A DNA stretch of 64,000 nucleotides from Andrena cerasifolii (lineage: Eukaryota; Arthropoda; Insecta; Hymenoptera; Andrenidae): the NCBI RefSeq assembly GCF_050908995.1, contig NC_135120.1, positions 24,069,433 to 24,133,432 on the forward strand. The letters are read 5' to 3'. Positions 1 through 12,071 of the stretch are shown one piece after another. How positions within the stretch are numbered: position 1 is the first letter of the stretch; each line of letters opens with the position of its first letter. The notes under the pieces are model-generated. The model was not told the origin of the DNA, ran no database searches, and worked only from the letters and a program-made list of their open reading frames with translations. Position numbers and translations under genes: made by a program.

Positions 1-2318
1 GCGATTTTAAGATGCGATCGACAACGTCGCATATCAAGTCTTCCAATCGATCGAGCAAGTCTTCAAATGTAATGAATGAACACTCTGCTTCTACGTGTGT
101 ATATCTGAAAGTTTAAAACTCATCTTTATCTTCGCGTTTGAACAGAGGATTGCTAAAACTACCAAACCGGTGCACCGTAAATTCTATATATTTACTCTGC
201 AAGATGTCGTCGAGTCCTAGACTGTTCCGCTCTGTAAGATTGCGCGATGCAATATACATCACCCATTGCTGGAAGACAAGTTTCTAGATAAAGCTGCGAG
301 CTTTGAGTTAGAAACGCCTCTTCCCTACAAATAACAACCAAACCATCCGATAAAGATAGAGGTAAATACGTGTAGAGACGAGTAATGTTTCGGTACGCTT
401 ACCCAAAGTAATCTAGCTTAAACAACGTCGATCCACCTTCTACCTGTGTTTGTACTAAAGTTGGTGGTGTTACTTCGCAGTAACCTCTTTCCCTATAATG
501 ATCTCTAAACGCCTGCATTAATATAGACCTCATGATTAATATGCGAGATGTCTGAAACAAATAAATCAAGGCTGATTGAAACATCCCTGTCTCTTTACTC
601 ATGTTCGTTAATGAAATAAATAACTAGCAGTTAACTGTTGCGAGATAGCTTATTGGATTAATTAAATTATCGTACATTTTCTCCTCGTATCATGATGTGT
701 CTGTTATCTAACTGTACATCGGGTAAAGCTTCTTCGTTCAAAATAGAGTCTGCGCCGCCGGGAGGAGACGCTCCTATCAATCGCCAGTAATCTACGTGCA
801 ATTCGTGTCCGTTTGGAGCCTAAAACACAGCAACTAAAGAATGGTGAAAAGCTCTTTTTAAAGTCTAACTCAGGGCTCTCCAGCGTAGGGGCCCCTCACG
901 CGCCTGCTTCCCCTTCCAATATTTCTTTCGCGCAGCATATCTACATGGAGGTCTCATTGAAAGCTTGAAACTGCCGCCAATATGGTGCGAGCGAGAGAAG
1001 TATAGAGGAATAATCGCCGATATCGTGAAATTTGCTGCAAGCGGTATGGTTTGAAGTGATACGCGGTGCATGCTTTCATCATTACATTGCAACATATTTG
1101 ACTTTGTTGTTTAAGAACTTGACATTTTAAAGCTTCGAATGCTTCTTTTGTAAATCCTGGTCGACCGTCGATTACTGCATACCATCTATGGATGGTCGAA
1201 TCGTGTAGAAAAATATTGTTGCAGGTTTTTACGGACGTATTTCTACGGCTTTCTCTCTCGCACGATATCGGCGCATGCGCATTACGGTCAATTATTCCGC
1301 AGTACTTGCTCTCGCACCAGTTCGCACGATGCTTTCTCTCTCGCACGATGTTGGTCGACAACTGGATCCACAGGAGACATAGGCCATGAAACCTTCGTGT
1401 ATATATGCTCTAAGCCTCGCGGTTAGTGTCGCGCGGTATCCCTGACAACGCGGACGAGAGTAGGAGAACCCCGAGCTTACGCGTAAGCGACTTTGGAGAG
1501 CCCTGGTCTATGTCGTACACAATGTAGTATACATTTTTCCCCTCTGGAACAATTTTCAGAGTTCCAAATACTTGGACAGAAGCTTCTGTAGATAATGTGA
1601 GCGCGTCGTATGTTTGACACAATACATCGCTAAGAACACACTGCAAGAAACCACTTCCGTCTCGCAATGTAACGAACATAAGAGATTTACCTAGAAGGAT
1701 ATAACGTTAAATCTGTATGTACTAAATGATTAAATGGTTCTTATACATAGAATGTCTGTTACCTTGACGCCTAAGCCTATGTACCCATCCACAAAGTTTT
1801 ACTCGTCGGCCTCGGTAGTCGACACTTTTGTAGACTTTTATACCAACTGCGGATGGCAAAGTATCGTCTTCTTCGAGTACAACGCTTTTGGCCTCCTCTA
1901 GGTTCTTTAATCTTTTTTCTTCATCCTCCAACAATTTCTTTTGTTTATCCTCGTTCTTATACTGTTCCCTCACCCATAGTTTCTGTACCTTCTTTAATTG
2001 TGACTTGGATGCTACTTCATATTTTTTACCATCTTTCTGAGAATCTTGGTAGATCGGTGGAAATGGTTCCTTTCCTGCGTGTCGCATTGCTTTTAAAATT
2101 GTCTTAAAAGGAGCGGATTCTGTACCATTGCCTGTCTCGTCATTTCCAATCTTCTGAGACGTATAAATTGCATCTGAAAGAAAAACTTTTGTACTACAAC
2201 TAATTATTAGAAGCATAATAATAAAATATAAACGCAGCATCTTTAGCCGTTCGGAATATTATAATCGAAATAACAAGAATTTACCCAGCAACGAACCGGG
2301 GCACTTCTCCTCGACCAT
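1..2318 (-). CDS. NARS1: Asparaginyl-tRNA synthetase, cytosolic (3' end outside window)
   Basis: Charges tRNA-Asn with asparagine in the cytosol; class IIb aminoacyl-tRNA synthetase. Minus-strand exons: 2318-2285, 2173-1763, 1690-1533, 819-676, 551-403, 324-196 and 104-1 (continues off the edge), about 376 codons, with every junction in frame at GT-AG sites. The start is ATG at 2318 (MVEEKCPGSLL), because the longer open frame beginning at 2240 is intron read-through. The order of parts is a eukaryote-specific Lys/Glu-rich N-terminal extension, the OB-fold anticodon domain (VKLCGWVHRLRRQG; LRDGSGFLQCVL), then the catalytic domain with VTPPTLVQTQVEGG, LTQSSQLYLE and the motif 2 region SYRAEQSRTRRHLAEYTHVE. 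About 170 C-terminal residues including motif 3 should lie beyond base 1. The 713-bp intron between 1533 and 819 carries a DNA transposon. It is head-to-head with SLC25A46. Confidence 0.95.
871..1505 (-). mobile_element. P-superfamily-like DNA transposon relic in AsnRS intron
   Basis: An 11-bp perfect terminal inverted repeat, CAGGGCTCTCC at 871-881 and GGAGAGCCCTG at 1495-1505, is flanked by 8-bp near-duplicates GTCTAACT (863-870) and GTCTATGT (1506-1513). Sub-terminal inverted repeats occur (GGTGCGAG...GGAATAAT near 984-1012, and its inverse near 1291-1321). A minus-strand reading frame of 135 codons (1361-954) contains STIHRWYAVIDGRPGFTKEA, which resembles the stretch ahead of the catalytic core in P-element/THAP9-type transposases. 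An 8-bp duplication suits both P and hAT superfamilies; the coding trace favours P. It is internally deleted and has no intact transposase. Confidence 0.6.
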
Positions 2319-3032
2319 CTTTCGCTTAAACGTCAAGTTCCTTTTCTATTTTTTAAACTTTAGTTATGTATTTTAATTACGTTTCACAATATTAAACGTA
2401 CAGAGTTAATTGTAATTACACAACTCCACAGATGCTGATCTTGACTGATGCAATTTATGGGTTATCTTACTCTCGCTATAACTGACCGTAATCAACCGTA
2501 ATGGCACCCTACAACTCCACGTGTATCGACATTCGACACGTAAGTCGACGACCATCGACGACTTGAAGGTAAGCATCGCAGAGTCGCAGTGAAAGAGAAA
2601 AAGAGCCAATCAAGTAAGGGGAGCACCTACAGGCAAATTTACACGGTTCACTTTGGTTGGCTTTTCAACCGTATGAGTGCGGTTGGGTTGGCGTGGCGAT
2701 GGCGATGGAGAATCATATAGAGTTTAGAAAATAAGTTCGTGGAGCGGAGAACTATCAGCATATTAGGTATGCGCGCGCGCGCGCGCGCTAAGTGTCGAAC
2801 GAGAGTGCGATTGAGTGCAGTATAGTGTCAATGAGTATAGTTAACTGTTTTACTTATAGCATATTATATGTAGTATGTAAGATGAGACAGTATCGCCACT
2901 ATCGTCACTCGTCAGTGTCGGTCTTGATCGGTCTGAAAAGTCTGAAACTAAATGTAACGAGACGTTGATTGAAAAAGTTCTTAATCCTCAAAATGCATAA
3001 TTACGACTTTTAAAAGTCATTTGTGTGTAGCA
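2319..3032. promoter_or_regulatory. Bidirectional promoter interval between AsnRS and SLC25A46
   Basis: The two start codons lie 715 bp apart on opposite strands, so both promoters must fall here. The interval contains an alternating GC run at about 2770-2788 (able to adopt Z-DNA). No TATA box at a convincing distance from either gene was seen. The boundaries are simply the two ATGs; 5' UTRs are not delimited. Confidence 0.5.
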
Positions 3033-6000
3033 ATGGCGGGATTAGAAAATTACGAGAGAGTATATCGGGGAAAGTCTACTAAATCGTGGGAGAGTGAAAA
3101 TAACTTGTCCGTATACCATGGACGAGAGGTTATACGTCCTTTGGACGTTCCTGTTATGCATCCTCTAGCCGAAGATAGTCCTCCTGCCGAGGGTAAGCCT
3201 TAACGTCATACAACCTGACGTGAATTACAGTGAACTCCAAGATGCGTTAAAATCCTAGTTATCGTATCTGAGACGATGGAAATTTAGCCCTAAACTACCT
3301 TGACTATATAAATAACTTTTGACTTTCAGATATTACCGTAAAGAGATACATAGGTGCAACCTGTGGCCTAGCAAGCTTGATTACAGAAACATTATTAGTT
3401 CACCCGTTTGTTGTTTTAAGAAGACAATGCCAAGTGAATCCTGGATCGAACAAGTATCACATAGTACCAGTTACTTTGGTACCTGTGATCATACGTCTTC
3501 ACCAAACTCAAGGAATAAATACCCTGTGGAAAGGCATTGGGTCCGTGTTACTTGTCAAAGGAATGATGTTAGCTATCGAAGATTTTCTTTCTAAAGTTAC
3601 ACCATGGCCAAAGTAAGGTGATCGTTGTGCGATGTACTCTCCGTTGATCGCAAGTTCCTAGGGCTGTTCGAGTACTCAAATATTTTAGAATATATATGTT
3701 TATCTACTGGATAATGGTTCGCAATAATGTGAGTAATTAAAATGTAAACTGCAAATGAAAATATTCTCTAACTATTGACAATAATTTTTCGCGTATGTAT
3801 GATTTAATAATATTTCTTCTTGCGCTTTACTTTATTTTTCTTTCTTTTCTGCCTTCTCCGTATGGATTATATTTCTGTTGAGTCACTGTTAACAAAGGCA
3901 GTTACCCGTTAAAAAAGAAACGAAAAAGTATAAATAAATAAAGAATTCAAAGAGTGAAAATTAAGATTATGGGTATTTCTATGTGTGTCTAGATGAACTC
4001 TGTACGGCGTGTACTTAGTTTAGAAAGAAAGCGAGGTGGCAATTCGTGATGTGTCAAAGTTTTTGTTGGTCAAATTAATTTCCACATCTTTCCGTAGAAA
4101 AATAGTTACGACTATTAATTCCCTGTCTTAAGTTACCTACTATTTTCAAATTCAATTAATATCTTCATTAAAGTTTCTTAATGTGTGACTAAAGAAATGA
4201 AAGTAAATTTTTCACAGCTGGAAAAATTTTAAAACTGCTGTGCTGTAAAATCAGAAAAACTGGACATATCAGGTTCTGCCATCTGGCCATGGAAATGTTT
4301 AAAACCTCTCGATTTCGCATAATTCATTTTTCCAAATTTAATTTCTTTATTCAATTAATGTAAGATCACATTACATCACAGCAGTTTTAAAGTTTTTCCA
4401 GCTGTGAAAAATTTATTTTCATTTCTTTAGTCACACATTAAGACACTTTAATGAAAATATTAATTGAATATGGAAATAGTAGGTAACTTAAGACAGGGAA
4501 TTAACAATAGTAACTATTTTTCTATGGAAAGTTGTGGAAATTAATTTTTTAAAAATTTTCATTAATTTCATCCTCAAAGTCTTTCAGATAGTCGAATTCT
4601 GCAGCGTCTTCAGTAATGGGCAATGCCCAACAAAAACTTTGACACATCATGAATTGCCACCTCGCTTTCTTTCTACACTAAGTACACGCCGTACAGATTT
4701 CATCTAGACACACATGAAAACACCCATAATCTTAATTTTCACTCTTTGAATTCTTTATTTATTTATACTTATTCGTACTTTTTAACGGGTAACTGCCTTT
4801 GTCAACAGTGACTCGACAGAAATATAATCCATATGGAGAAGGCAGAAAAGAAAGAAAAATAAAGTAAAGCGCAAGAAGAAATATTATTAAATCATACATA
4901 CGCGAAAAATTATTTTCAATAGTTGGAGAATATTTTCATTTGCAGTTTATTATCCAGTAGATAAACATATGTATTCTAAAATATTCGAAACGTTCAAGCT
5001 TCAAACTATTCGACATACCCGGACTGCTCGGCGGTTCTCTTCGAGCTACTCGGTTTATTCGAGCCGCTCGCTTTTTCCGAGTACTCCAACAGCTCTGCAA
5101 GTTACATACCTATTCTTTCTTCGCTAACTGAAAAACTAATCCCAAAATATCCGATAGATTTATTTTGAATTTTATGTATTACGCCGAGTATTTGATTTCA
5201 GGGAAATAACATGTAATAGTTCGTTAAAAGCGTTTGGTCAGCATGTTCTACTTAAATGGTAATAATACATTGGCGTACGTGCTTTTCGTGCATTAAACCC
5301 ATTTGTGGGAGATATTAATAGAAAAAAATGTCACAACAGTGTTTCCATAGGACTAACAACGCCGTTTTACTCGGCATCGTTAGTTGAAACAGTACAATCT
5401 GAGATCGCATCCGAAAGCCCTGGGATATTGGATGTCTTTCGAGATGGCGCGATTCGTTTGGTCGAAGTGAGCAACAAGGGAAGATTAATTCCCATATATT
5501 CTCTTTTGCCGCCAACTATCGCTTGCGGAGTGACCAAATATCTTTTTACATTGACCGTTCACGGAGTTACCAATCGTATTATGCAGATTAGACAGAAACA
5601 GTCTCAAGAGTCAAGGGTGAGCTAGATTATATATGTATTTTCTGAATTTTTTGGAATATGTTTATCAAACGGTGTTCGTCTGTTATGCGAAGGGTGCGTA
5701 TAGCAGAGACTTGTTGTCCGAGGAGGTTGTGCTGGATATAGAGCTACAGTCGGTATTGATTTCTACATTTATGGCAGAAGTATTGTTTTACCCTTGGGAG
5801 ACGGTGATTCATAGACTTCACCTCCAGGGTACGCGTACTATTATCGACAATTTGGACACTGGACGCAGCGTAACGCCGCTGTTAACAGGATACAGCGGAG
5901 CAATCGATTGCTACGATACGATACTTTCTACGGAAGGTCCGCTTGGTTTGTACAAAGGATTCGGCGCTCTCCTATTGCAATTTACCATGGATGTCGTAAT

Positions 6001-6103
6001 AGTACGAGTAATGAAGTGGATTGTGACAGAGTTGGGAAAAGTGCTAAAGCCGAAACCAAAGTCGGCGCGAAAACAGCCAAATTGGAATTATAACGAATTA
6101 TAA
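3033..6103 (+). CDS. SLC25A46: Mitochondrial outer-membrane carrier SLC25A46
   Basis: A divergent member of the mitochondrial carrier family (yeast Ugo1-related) that sits in the outer membrane and acts in mitochondrial dynamics and lipid handling rather than metabolite exchange. Exons 3033-3192, 3330-3612, 5202-5258, 5340-5616 and about 5693-6103 give 395 residues, near the 418 of human. Family stretches: GLASLITETLLVHPFVVLRR (second exon), LWKGIGSVLLVKG, TTPFYSASLVETVQSEI, FYPWETVIHRLHLQGTRTII and GLYKGFGALLLQFT, the last two being carrier-repeat motifs. The start is ATG 3033; an in-frame TTG at 3021 is ignored. The short third exon (57 bp) needs the acceptor at 5339, because the nearby TAG at 5349 would break the frame. 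The acceptor of the last exon (AAG at 5690-5692) is the least certain junction. Intron 2 (3613-5201) is mostly a palindromic MITE. Confidence 0.92.
3659..5097. mobile_element. Long palindromic hAT-type MITE in SLC25A46 intron 2
   Basis: A nearly complete 1.44-kb fold-back. The left arm (about 3679-4290) reappears inverted in the right arm (about 4330-4985), including the stretches around 3840-3990 and 4730-4860. The outermost ends are TAGGGCTGTTCGAGTACTC at 3659 and the inverse of CAGAGCTGTTGGAGTACTC ending at 5097. They are flanked by the 8-bp duplication CAAGTTCC (3651-3658) and CAAGTTAC (5098-5105). TIRs of the CAG...CTG kind with an 8-bp duplication are typical of hAT elements. No transposase is present, so it is non-autonomous. 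The arms still align well, suggesting recent origin. Confidence 0.8.
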
Positions 6104-8053
6104 GAAAGATAACATACGTACTTTAATATGATTTCTTAACTGCGAATATTACCGTGTATTTAATTACAATTTTTTTGCGTGCATCACTCCTGCATCTGCA
6201 GTTTCATCATTGTCTGCACTGTAGTCCAGACCATAACATAGTTGGAAAATACCCGGCACCGCAAGTATCGGTCGTTGAAGATTTTTTCTTTCGCTATCAG
6301 ATACCCGGGAAACCAGAAAACCCGGTAAATCACGTAGATATCGCAGTAGTTTCAGTCATTTTTTGGTTCATCGTGATGGGCCTCTGTAGTCTACATAAAA
6401 TAAAAAGCGAATCAAATTTCCAAATGATTCTACACGTAATTGACAAAACCTAAATACTTTAACGATAAATGGAGAAGGTTAATCTTCCACTTTGAAGGTG
6501 AGAAATATCGAATTTGTACTTTGTCGTATCATTAAGAATTGCGTATACAAAAAGGTGCATTTGTTCTAAATACTTTTTACCATGGTACTAGATACATACA
6601 TGCATGTATGTGTTTTGCTTTTCATATATCACACAAGTTGCTAAGAATTGAAATTGAAAACGTTGTAGAGATGCAAAGTTGCAAACTAATATCGGGGAAA
6701 GATAATATTATTATGTACCTATCGTATTACGTTTAACTTTTTAATAATAATAATAATAAGAAGAAGAAGAAGAAGAAGAAGGAGATGAATGTATCGATCA
6801 CTTTAGGTCTGATCATAGACTCGACGAAATTCATATCGCACGGTATCCAAGTAGGTTTAATAACGTTCGTTTATAATTTCGTTTGTGTACGTTCTCGACT
6901 TTGCATCATAGGTATATATTACACAGCCTTTCTTTTATACCTATCACATATACATATTTTACAATATATGTTGGGATAAATTATGTTTGTCGCCAACGAG
7001 AGGTTCCGTTTAATTCTCAAGTACTTTTCTCGCAATGTTTATGCAGTTCCTAAATTCTCAATGTCATCAATTCCACTAATCTATATCATTATGTACAATA
7101 TATTACAAGAATTCTTTCATTTATCTAGTAGCGCGGTATATCGCCTTAGATTCTCAAATTCGAATCTATCTTTGTCAAAGATTTAATTTTTCCCTAAAAG
7201 TTATTTCTAAATTGTTGTTCAGGTATCCTTTTTAATTTTAATATACGTTCGAGGTTTGAATTTCATTTTGCGAAGCGTTAAAGGCCATCCTTACTTACTT
7301 ACTTATTTGTTTATTTATTTATTTACTTACTTCTCAAGGATGACCTCTAAAGAAATTGTTCAATGATATCGTGTAGGTTCCGGTAACGCGCCCGAATGTT
7401 GTGTAACTGATACACATGCCTGCGTAAATTTAGTTTCGTTATCGATTGCGGTGTAAACGCGAATTAGAGCGTGGTAAAGATATCATTAATTTCGTCTTTT
7501 ACATACATTATATAATGTCATAACGCGGACAGAACGTATGTACGTACACGTAAATAATGTTATATCTGTCAGAGATGAATATGTTGGTTTTATGTTCACG
7601 GCTTAATCGAAATATATCTGCCTCGAGTTATTGCCACAGGCGGATATTTTTGCTTATTTCTACATGCGAAAATGAAGAAGAACAAGAAAGAATAGAGAAA
7701 CCTTGAAAGAAATCCTTTTCGACGAATTACTCTTTCACGTGTTAAACACCACTATTCGATCACTTTTCGGCCATTACTCGACCAATGCGCGTACCAGTTC
7801 TTACGGAAGTACATATGTGTATCATCCAATGCCATCCTATTCGTGACTTGTACGCGTGGCGGTATGTATGGTCGTGGTTTTTTCCTTCTTCTTTTCCTTT
7901 CCTTTAGAGGAGAGAAAGGAACACATTTGGCGGTAAACAAGCTTTGCTGATAGTTTACCAAAAAATATTGTCGCGAAAGGTACAGTTTCGAGTAATCTTA
8001 CGAAGATATTCGTCAGACGCGCGCGATGATGCGTCTTTCGTATGAATGATTTG
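6104..8053. other. Convergent 3' intergenic region, SLC25A46 / ClpX
   Basis: No gene recognised. It should hold the two 3' UTRs. It contains an AAT/AAG microsatellite (about 6743-6782) and a TTAC/TTTA tetranucleotide tract (about 7291-7333) bracketed by the short inverse pair CCATCCTT and AAGGATG. The open frames of 60-99 codons here have no family resemblance and are AT-rich chance frames. Confidence 0.6.
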
Positions 8054-10486
8054 TTAATTGTGTATATGTTGAGCTTGTAGTTCGTCCTCGGTGGCATCGC
8101 CTCGTCTGATGTACTGAGGTTTATCCTGTCCTCGTACGCAACCTTCGGTCACATGTACTGACATTACATCGCTACCCGGCACTTCAAACATAGGTTCCAA
8201 GAGTAACGATTCCATGATCGCTCGGAGTCCTCTCGCGCCCGTTTTCTTTTCCATCGCTAGTGTCGCTATCGCGTGTAAAGCCTCTGCGGTGAACGTTAAT
8301 TCGACCTATGAAGAAAATCGAAAGACACGTGAGTGGAAATTATAAAAGAATAAAAGTAGTGTTGAGAAGATTATGTATACTTGATTGATACCTTGTCCAT
8401 GGAAAATAGCATCTGATATTGAGGCACCATGGCGTTTTGGGGTTCGGTCAGTATTCTGACCAACATATCTTTATCGAGGGTGTGAAAGGGTACAAGAACG
8501 GGAAATCTGCCGACAAACTCAGGAATCATACCGAAATCAATCAAGTCTCTTGCTTCGACCTGCTGCAGCATCAAGTCTTTTTCTTTATTATCCTTCTCCG
8601 TGGAAGGCGACATGTTTGCTACATCGGCTAGACTCGCGGCTCTTCTTCCTGGACTCTCGGAGGAAGGTGTTGCGCCAAATCCGAGGTATTTCTCGGTTTT
8701 ACGCCGCGATATTAATCGATCTAATCCATTGTAAGCGCCGGAAGCAACGAATAGAATATTTGTAGTATCGACTTGCAAAGTGTCCCCGCGCAATTTCCTT
8801 GAGCTATTTCTCTCGGGCACGTTCACGATCGTACCCTCCAACATTTTTAGCATCCCTTGCTGGACACCTTCTCCGCCGACGTCGCGCAATTGATGTATGC
8901 CAGGAACGGCTCCGATTTTGTCCACCTCATCCAAGAACACGATACCCATCTGCGCTCTATCCACCACATAATTGGCATCCTGAAGGAGCTTTGCGATAAC
9001 GCTCTCTATATCTTCGCCAACGTATCCAGCTTGCGTCAAAGTGGTGCAGTCGCAAATCGCGAAAGGCACGTCCAAGCATTGAGCTATTGTCTGCGCGAGT
9101 AGTGTCTTCCCACTGCCAGTTGGGCCAAGCAATAAAATGTTACTTTTCTCTAATTTCAACTGATGCTGCTTACTATCCAGAATATCGGATCCAGGAACCG
9201 ATTGGTTGCCAGTAGATTTCTGCTCGTTTCCGGTAGGGAATTGTTGAAATCCAACACCAAGTGAATTTCCAATTGTCGAAATGTGTAACAGATCTATAAT
9301 AAAAAGGAAGCAGCTTGTTTATTGCGTTCAAGTTGACAAGAAACGAGCGCGCGAGAAAGAGAGAGAGAGAGAGAGAGGGAGAGGGAGAGAGGACTTTTAT
9401 CGCCGATACGCTGGAATCTGTTGTTCTAAACAAGTATCTACATCTAGCTACAGGTATTCCGGCTTGACAAAAATTCAATATAGTCTCGAATATATGGTTG
9501 AACTTTAGTTGGGTCACACCACGTTATTTCTTGGCTTCGTATATACAATATAGAAGATAGAATATAACATATAGAACATGGAGGAATACATGTAAAATGG
9601 GTCAACTGTTATTTACGTGGTTTTAGACCTCTGTGAGTGAAGGGATGATTCATATCTTGTGTACCAGCTGCGTTAGTAGATCCTTGCATGGAATTTTGCA
9701 TTGGCAAGTTATTATAAATTCGTTTGTAGTGATTATAGACAGCGACACTCAAAACCTTTTTAGCGTACTCTTGCCCCACCACATGTTTATTTAGATATTC
9801 AAAAATCTGAAAATATCAGCACAGATGTAACGATGTAAGGTATTTATGTCTACAATATTATCGGTGAATAATTTTTATTCGTTACCTTCTTCGGCGGCGG
9901 CGGTGGCTTTCTATAAAATCCTTGTTTAGTGTCGTCTGGCCTCAAAGCTTCTTTGAGGCTTCTCTTTGAATCTATCTCTGACAGAACAACGAAGAAATGA
10001 TGGCATTTTTCGCACTTTACGAACCTTGTTGATGCTAATAAAAAAGATGCTCTTGTATCCTGGATAATTGTTAAGCATTTCCGCAATTACATTGTAGCGG
10101 AACGTACACGCCTTGCCTTTTATACTTACACACAAAGGTTTCTACATGTGTACAAGGATCCCCGCACTTTGGGCAGGTAAGGGTATTTTTCTTTCCTCCT
10201 CCTCCGCCGCCACCGATAGGTGACACTCCGCTACTAGTATCTTTGCCAGGTGGGGTGGGTTCTGTGGGTGCTTTCCCCAAAGTACTACCAATCGTCAGTG
10301 ACCTAGTCACTGCTACTCTTGCAATTTTGTGAACTAGCGTAAATAATATTTCGTTATTTCTCTTTGAGTACTGCGAGCACAACCACGACCACGAGTATAT
10401 CGTGTAATTAACTTACCATGATTAGCTACGTGACTGGAAGATGCTATACGGCCAGCGTTAATTAAACAGCATCGAACGCAACTCAT
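8054..10486 (-). CDS. CLPX: ATP-dependent unfoldase ClpX, mitochondrial
   Basis: AAA+ unfoldase of the matrix ClpXP protease; it also acts alone, for example in activating ALA synthase. Exons (minus): 10486-10417, 10309-10130, 10034-9886, 9806-9617, 9293-8392 and 8305-8054, giving 580 residues against 633 in human. The N-terminus (MSCVRCCLINAGRIASSSH) is Arg/Ser-rich as in a matrix targeting peptide. A C4 zinc finger follows (CPKCGDPC about residues 69-76; CEKC about 90-93, split by an intron). Then IFEYLNKHVVGQEYAKK, Walker A GPTGSGKT (about 253-260), the pore loop GYVG, Walker B GIVFLDEVDK (about 313-322), GFG in KYLGFGATPSS, and IPEFVGRFPVL. All exon phases close. The donor at 9616 (CCAC|GTAAAT) was preferred over GAG|GTCTAA 12 bases before it; the start is the first ATG after a clean 5' leader. 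Confidence 0.95.
9353..9392. repeat. GA microsatellite in ClpX intron
   Basis: A run of GA dinucleotides with GGGA interruptions, inside the intron between 9616 and 9294, just upstream of the acceptor for the large AAA+ exon on the minus strand. It reads as a CT-rich tract in the direction of transcription and may serve as part of the polypyrimidine environment. Confidence 0.8.
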
Positions 10487-12071
10487 TTCTGATTGATTTT
10501 CGTATGGTACAGTATCGAAACAATAAAATAATAATAATTAAAATCGTCCGAAATAAAACCTAAAATTATGAAATAAGATGTATCAATTCGGAATTCATTT
10601 TGTCCTTGTGGGAAACTTGTATCGACGAAAGTAACAAAAATTAGCACAAGGTGCAGGATTGTTAAGGCAACATATTTATGTAAAAGAATAAACAGAGGTC
10701 TGGGTGATACTCTTTAGTAAACATAGCACTAGGGATTGATGTTTATGCAAAGAAGCAAAGAACAAAGCCGTGATGTATGTAGGTATAAGTATATCAGGAA
10801 AGGAAAATATGGGCACGAGCGCAATATCAATATAAAAATAAACATTGAAGAAGAGGTTCGAGGTTGGACGACACAACACTGAAGCGTCGGAGATACTAAC
10901 CTACCGAATTAGCATTAACGCATAACTTGTTCGTTATTATTCATAATTTAGTCGTTTCTATTTTTTTTTTAATCGTGAGACGTGTAACAAGTTGAAAGAG
11001 AAAACTTTTTGCAAATTATCTAGCGCGAATCAACGAAACGGATTAATTTATAAACACGACTGTCTGACACATCGCGCAACAAGGTCCAAGAATGATTAGT
11101 CGGTTGACCATGATTCAAGGTCACTCGACCATCTCTTACTTAAAATTTTTGATATTGCCTCCGCCGTTTTGAAAATTCCTCGAAAGCAACTAGTGCTCAA
11201 GCTTGACCTTCATATCGATGAAAAAGTCTAGAAACTACCAAATTGCTAAAGAGTCGTTACCTATTAGCCTACTACACATTAGAGTATCACACGATTGTGT
11301 ACACACATACCTACATACGTGGCGGATATGTCAGTTGATGTATGTGATGTATATGTGCTACAGTGTCAACCACGGTCAAAGAAACCATAGACTCTCCTAC
11401 CAATGGCTAATGGCTGATCCTCTTTCCAGCAATTCAACCGACACAATTGCCCTATCGGTTCATTCGCTCCGTTCTCTAGCCAAAATAATTTTCATACTTG
11501 AACAGCTACGTGCCTTAACCAAAGTTCATCGACGTTCCTTGAACGAGGATGAACGAGAACACACTACCTGAAATGACGTTTTGACGAACGAACAAAACGT
11601 CAGGGTGTTTGCACGTATGCTCGATCGAGGGCGCCAAGTCGGTCGAGTGCATACTGTGCATACATGTGTACACGTGCCATGCCATAGTGCCATAGCGTCA
11701 CATCGCATCACAATTCGCATCAATTCACATAGCCACATAGCGTATTAAATAGTTTTCTTCCATTTTCTTCTCTTTTCATTGCTGACGATCTCATTGACAG
11801 CATAAAATTCTCAAACAATTTTCGGTCGTTTCTCTCTGTCTGTTCCCTTGCATCACTAACCATTATTATTTGTGATTATAAGTAGGGTTGGGTAGAGATT
11901 AGAGTAATAATATGTAAGTATATAATATGTATTACGTAAAATTCATCGCATACGGTATCGCATTTGCACTTGGACAAAGTCGGCGGGTTTTTAATTGTTT
12001 CATTTGATCGCGGCTAATTTTATTGTATTCGCTTTGTTTTAGAACATTAACGCGACAATTTCATTGGTCAC
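10487..12071. promoter_or_regulatory. Divergent intergenic region, ClpX / SRFBP1-like
   Basis: The start codons of the two flanking genes point away from each other across 1.6 kb. No coding exon recognised. Short frames at 10676-10879, 11203-11571 and 11526-11738 have no family resemblance. Promoters for both genes should lie here, but no specific element could be assigned. Confidence 0.45.
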
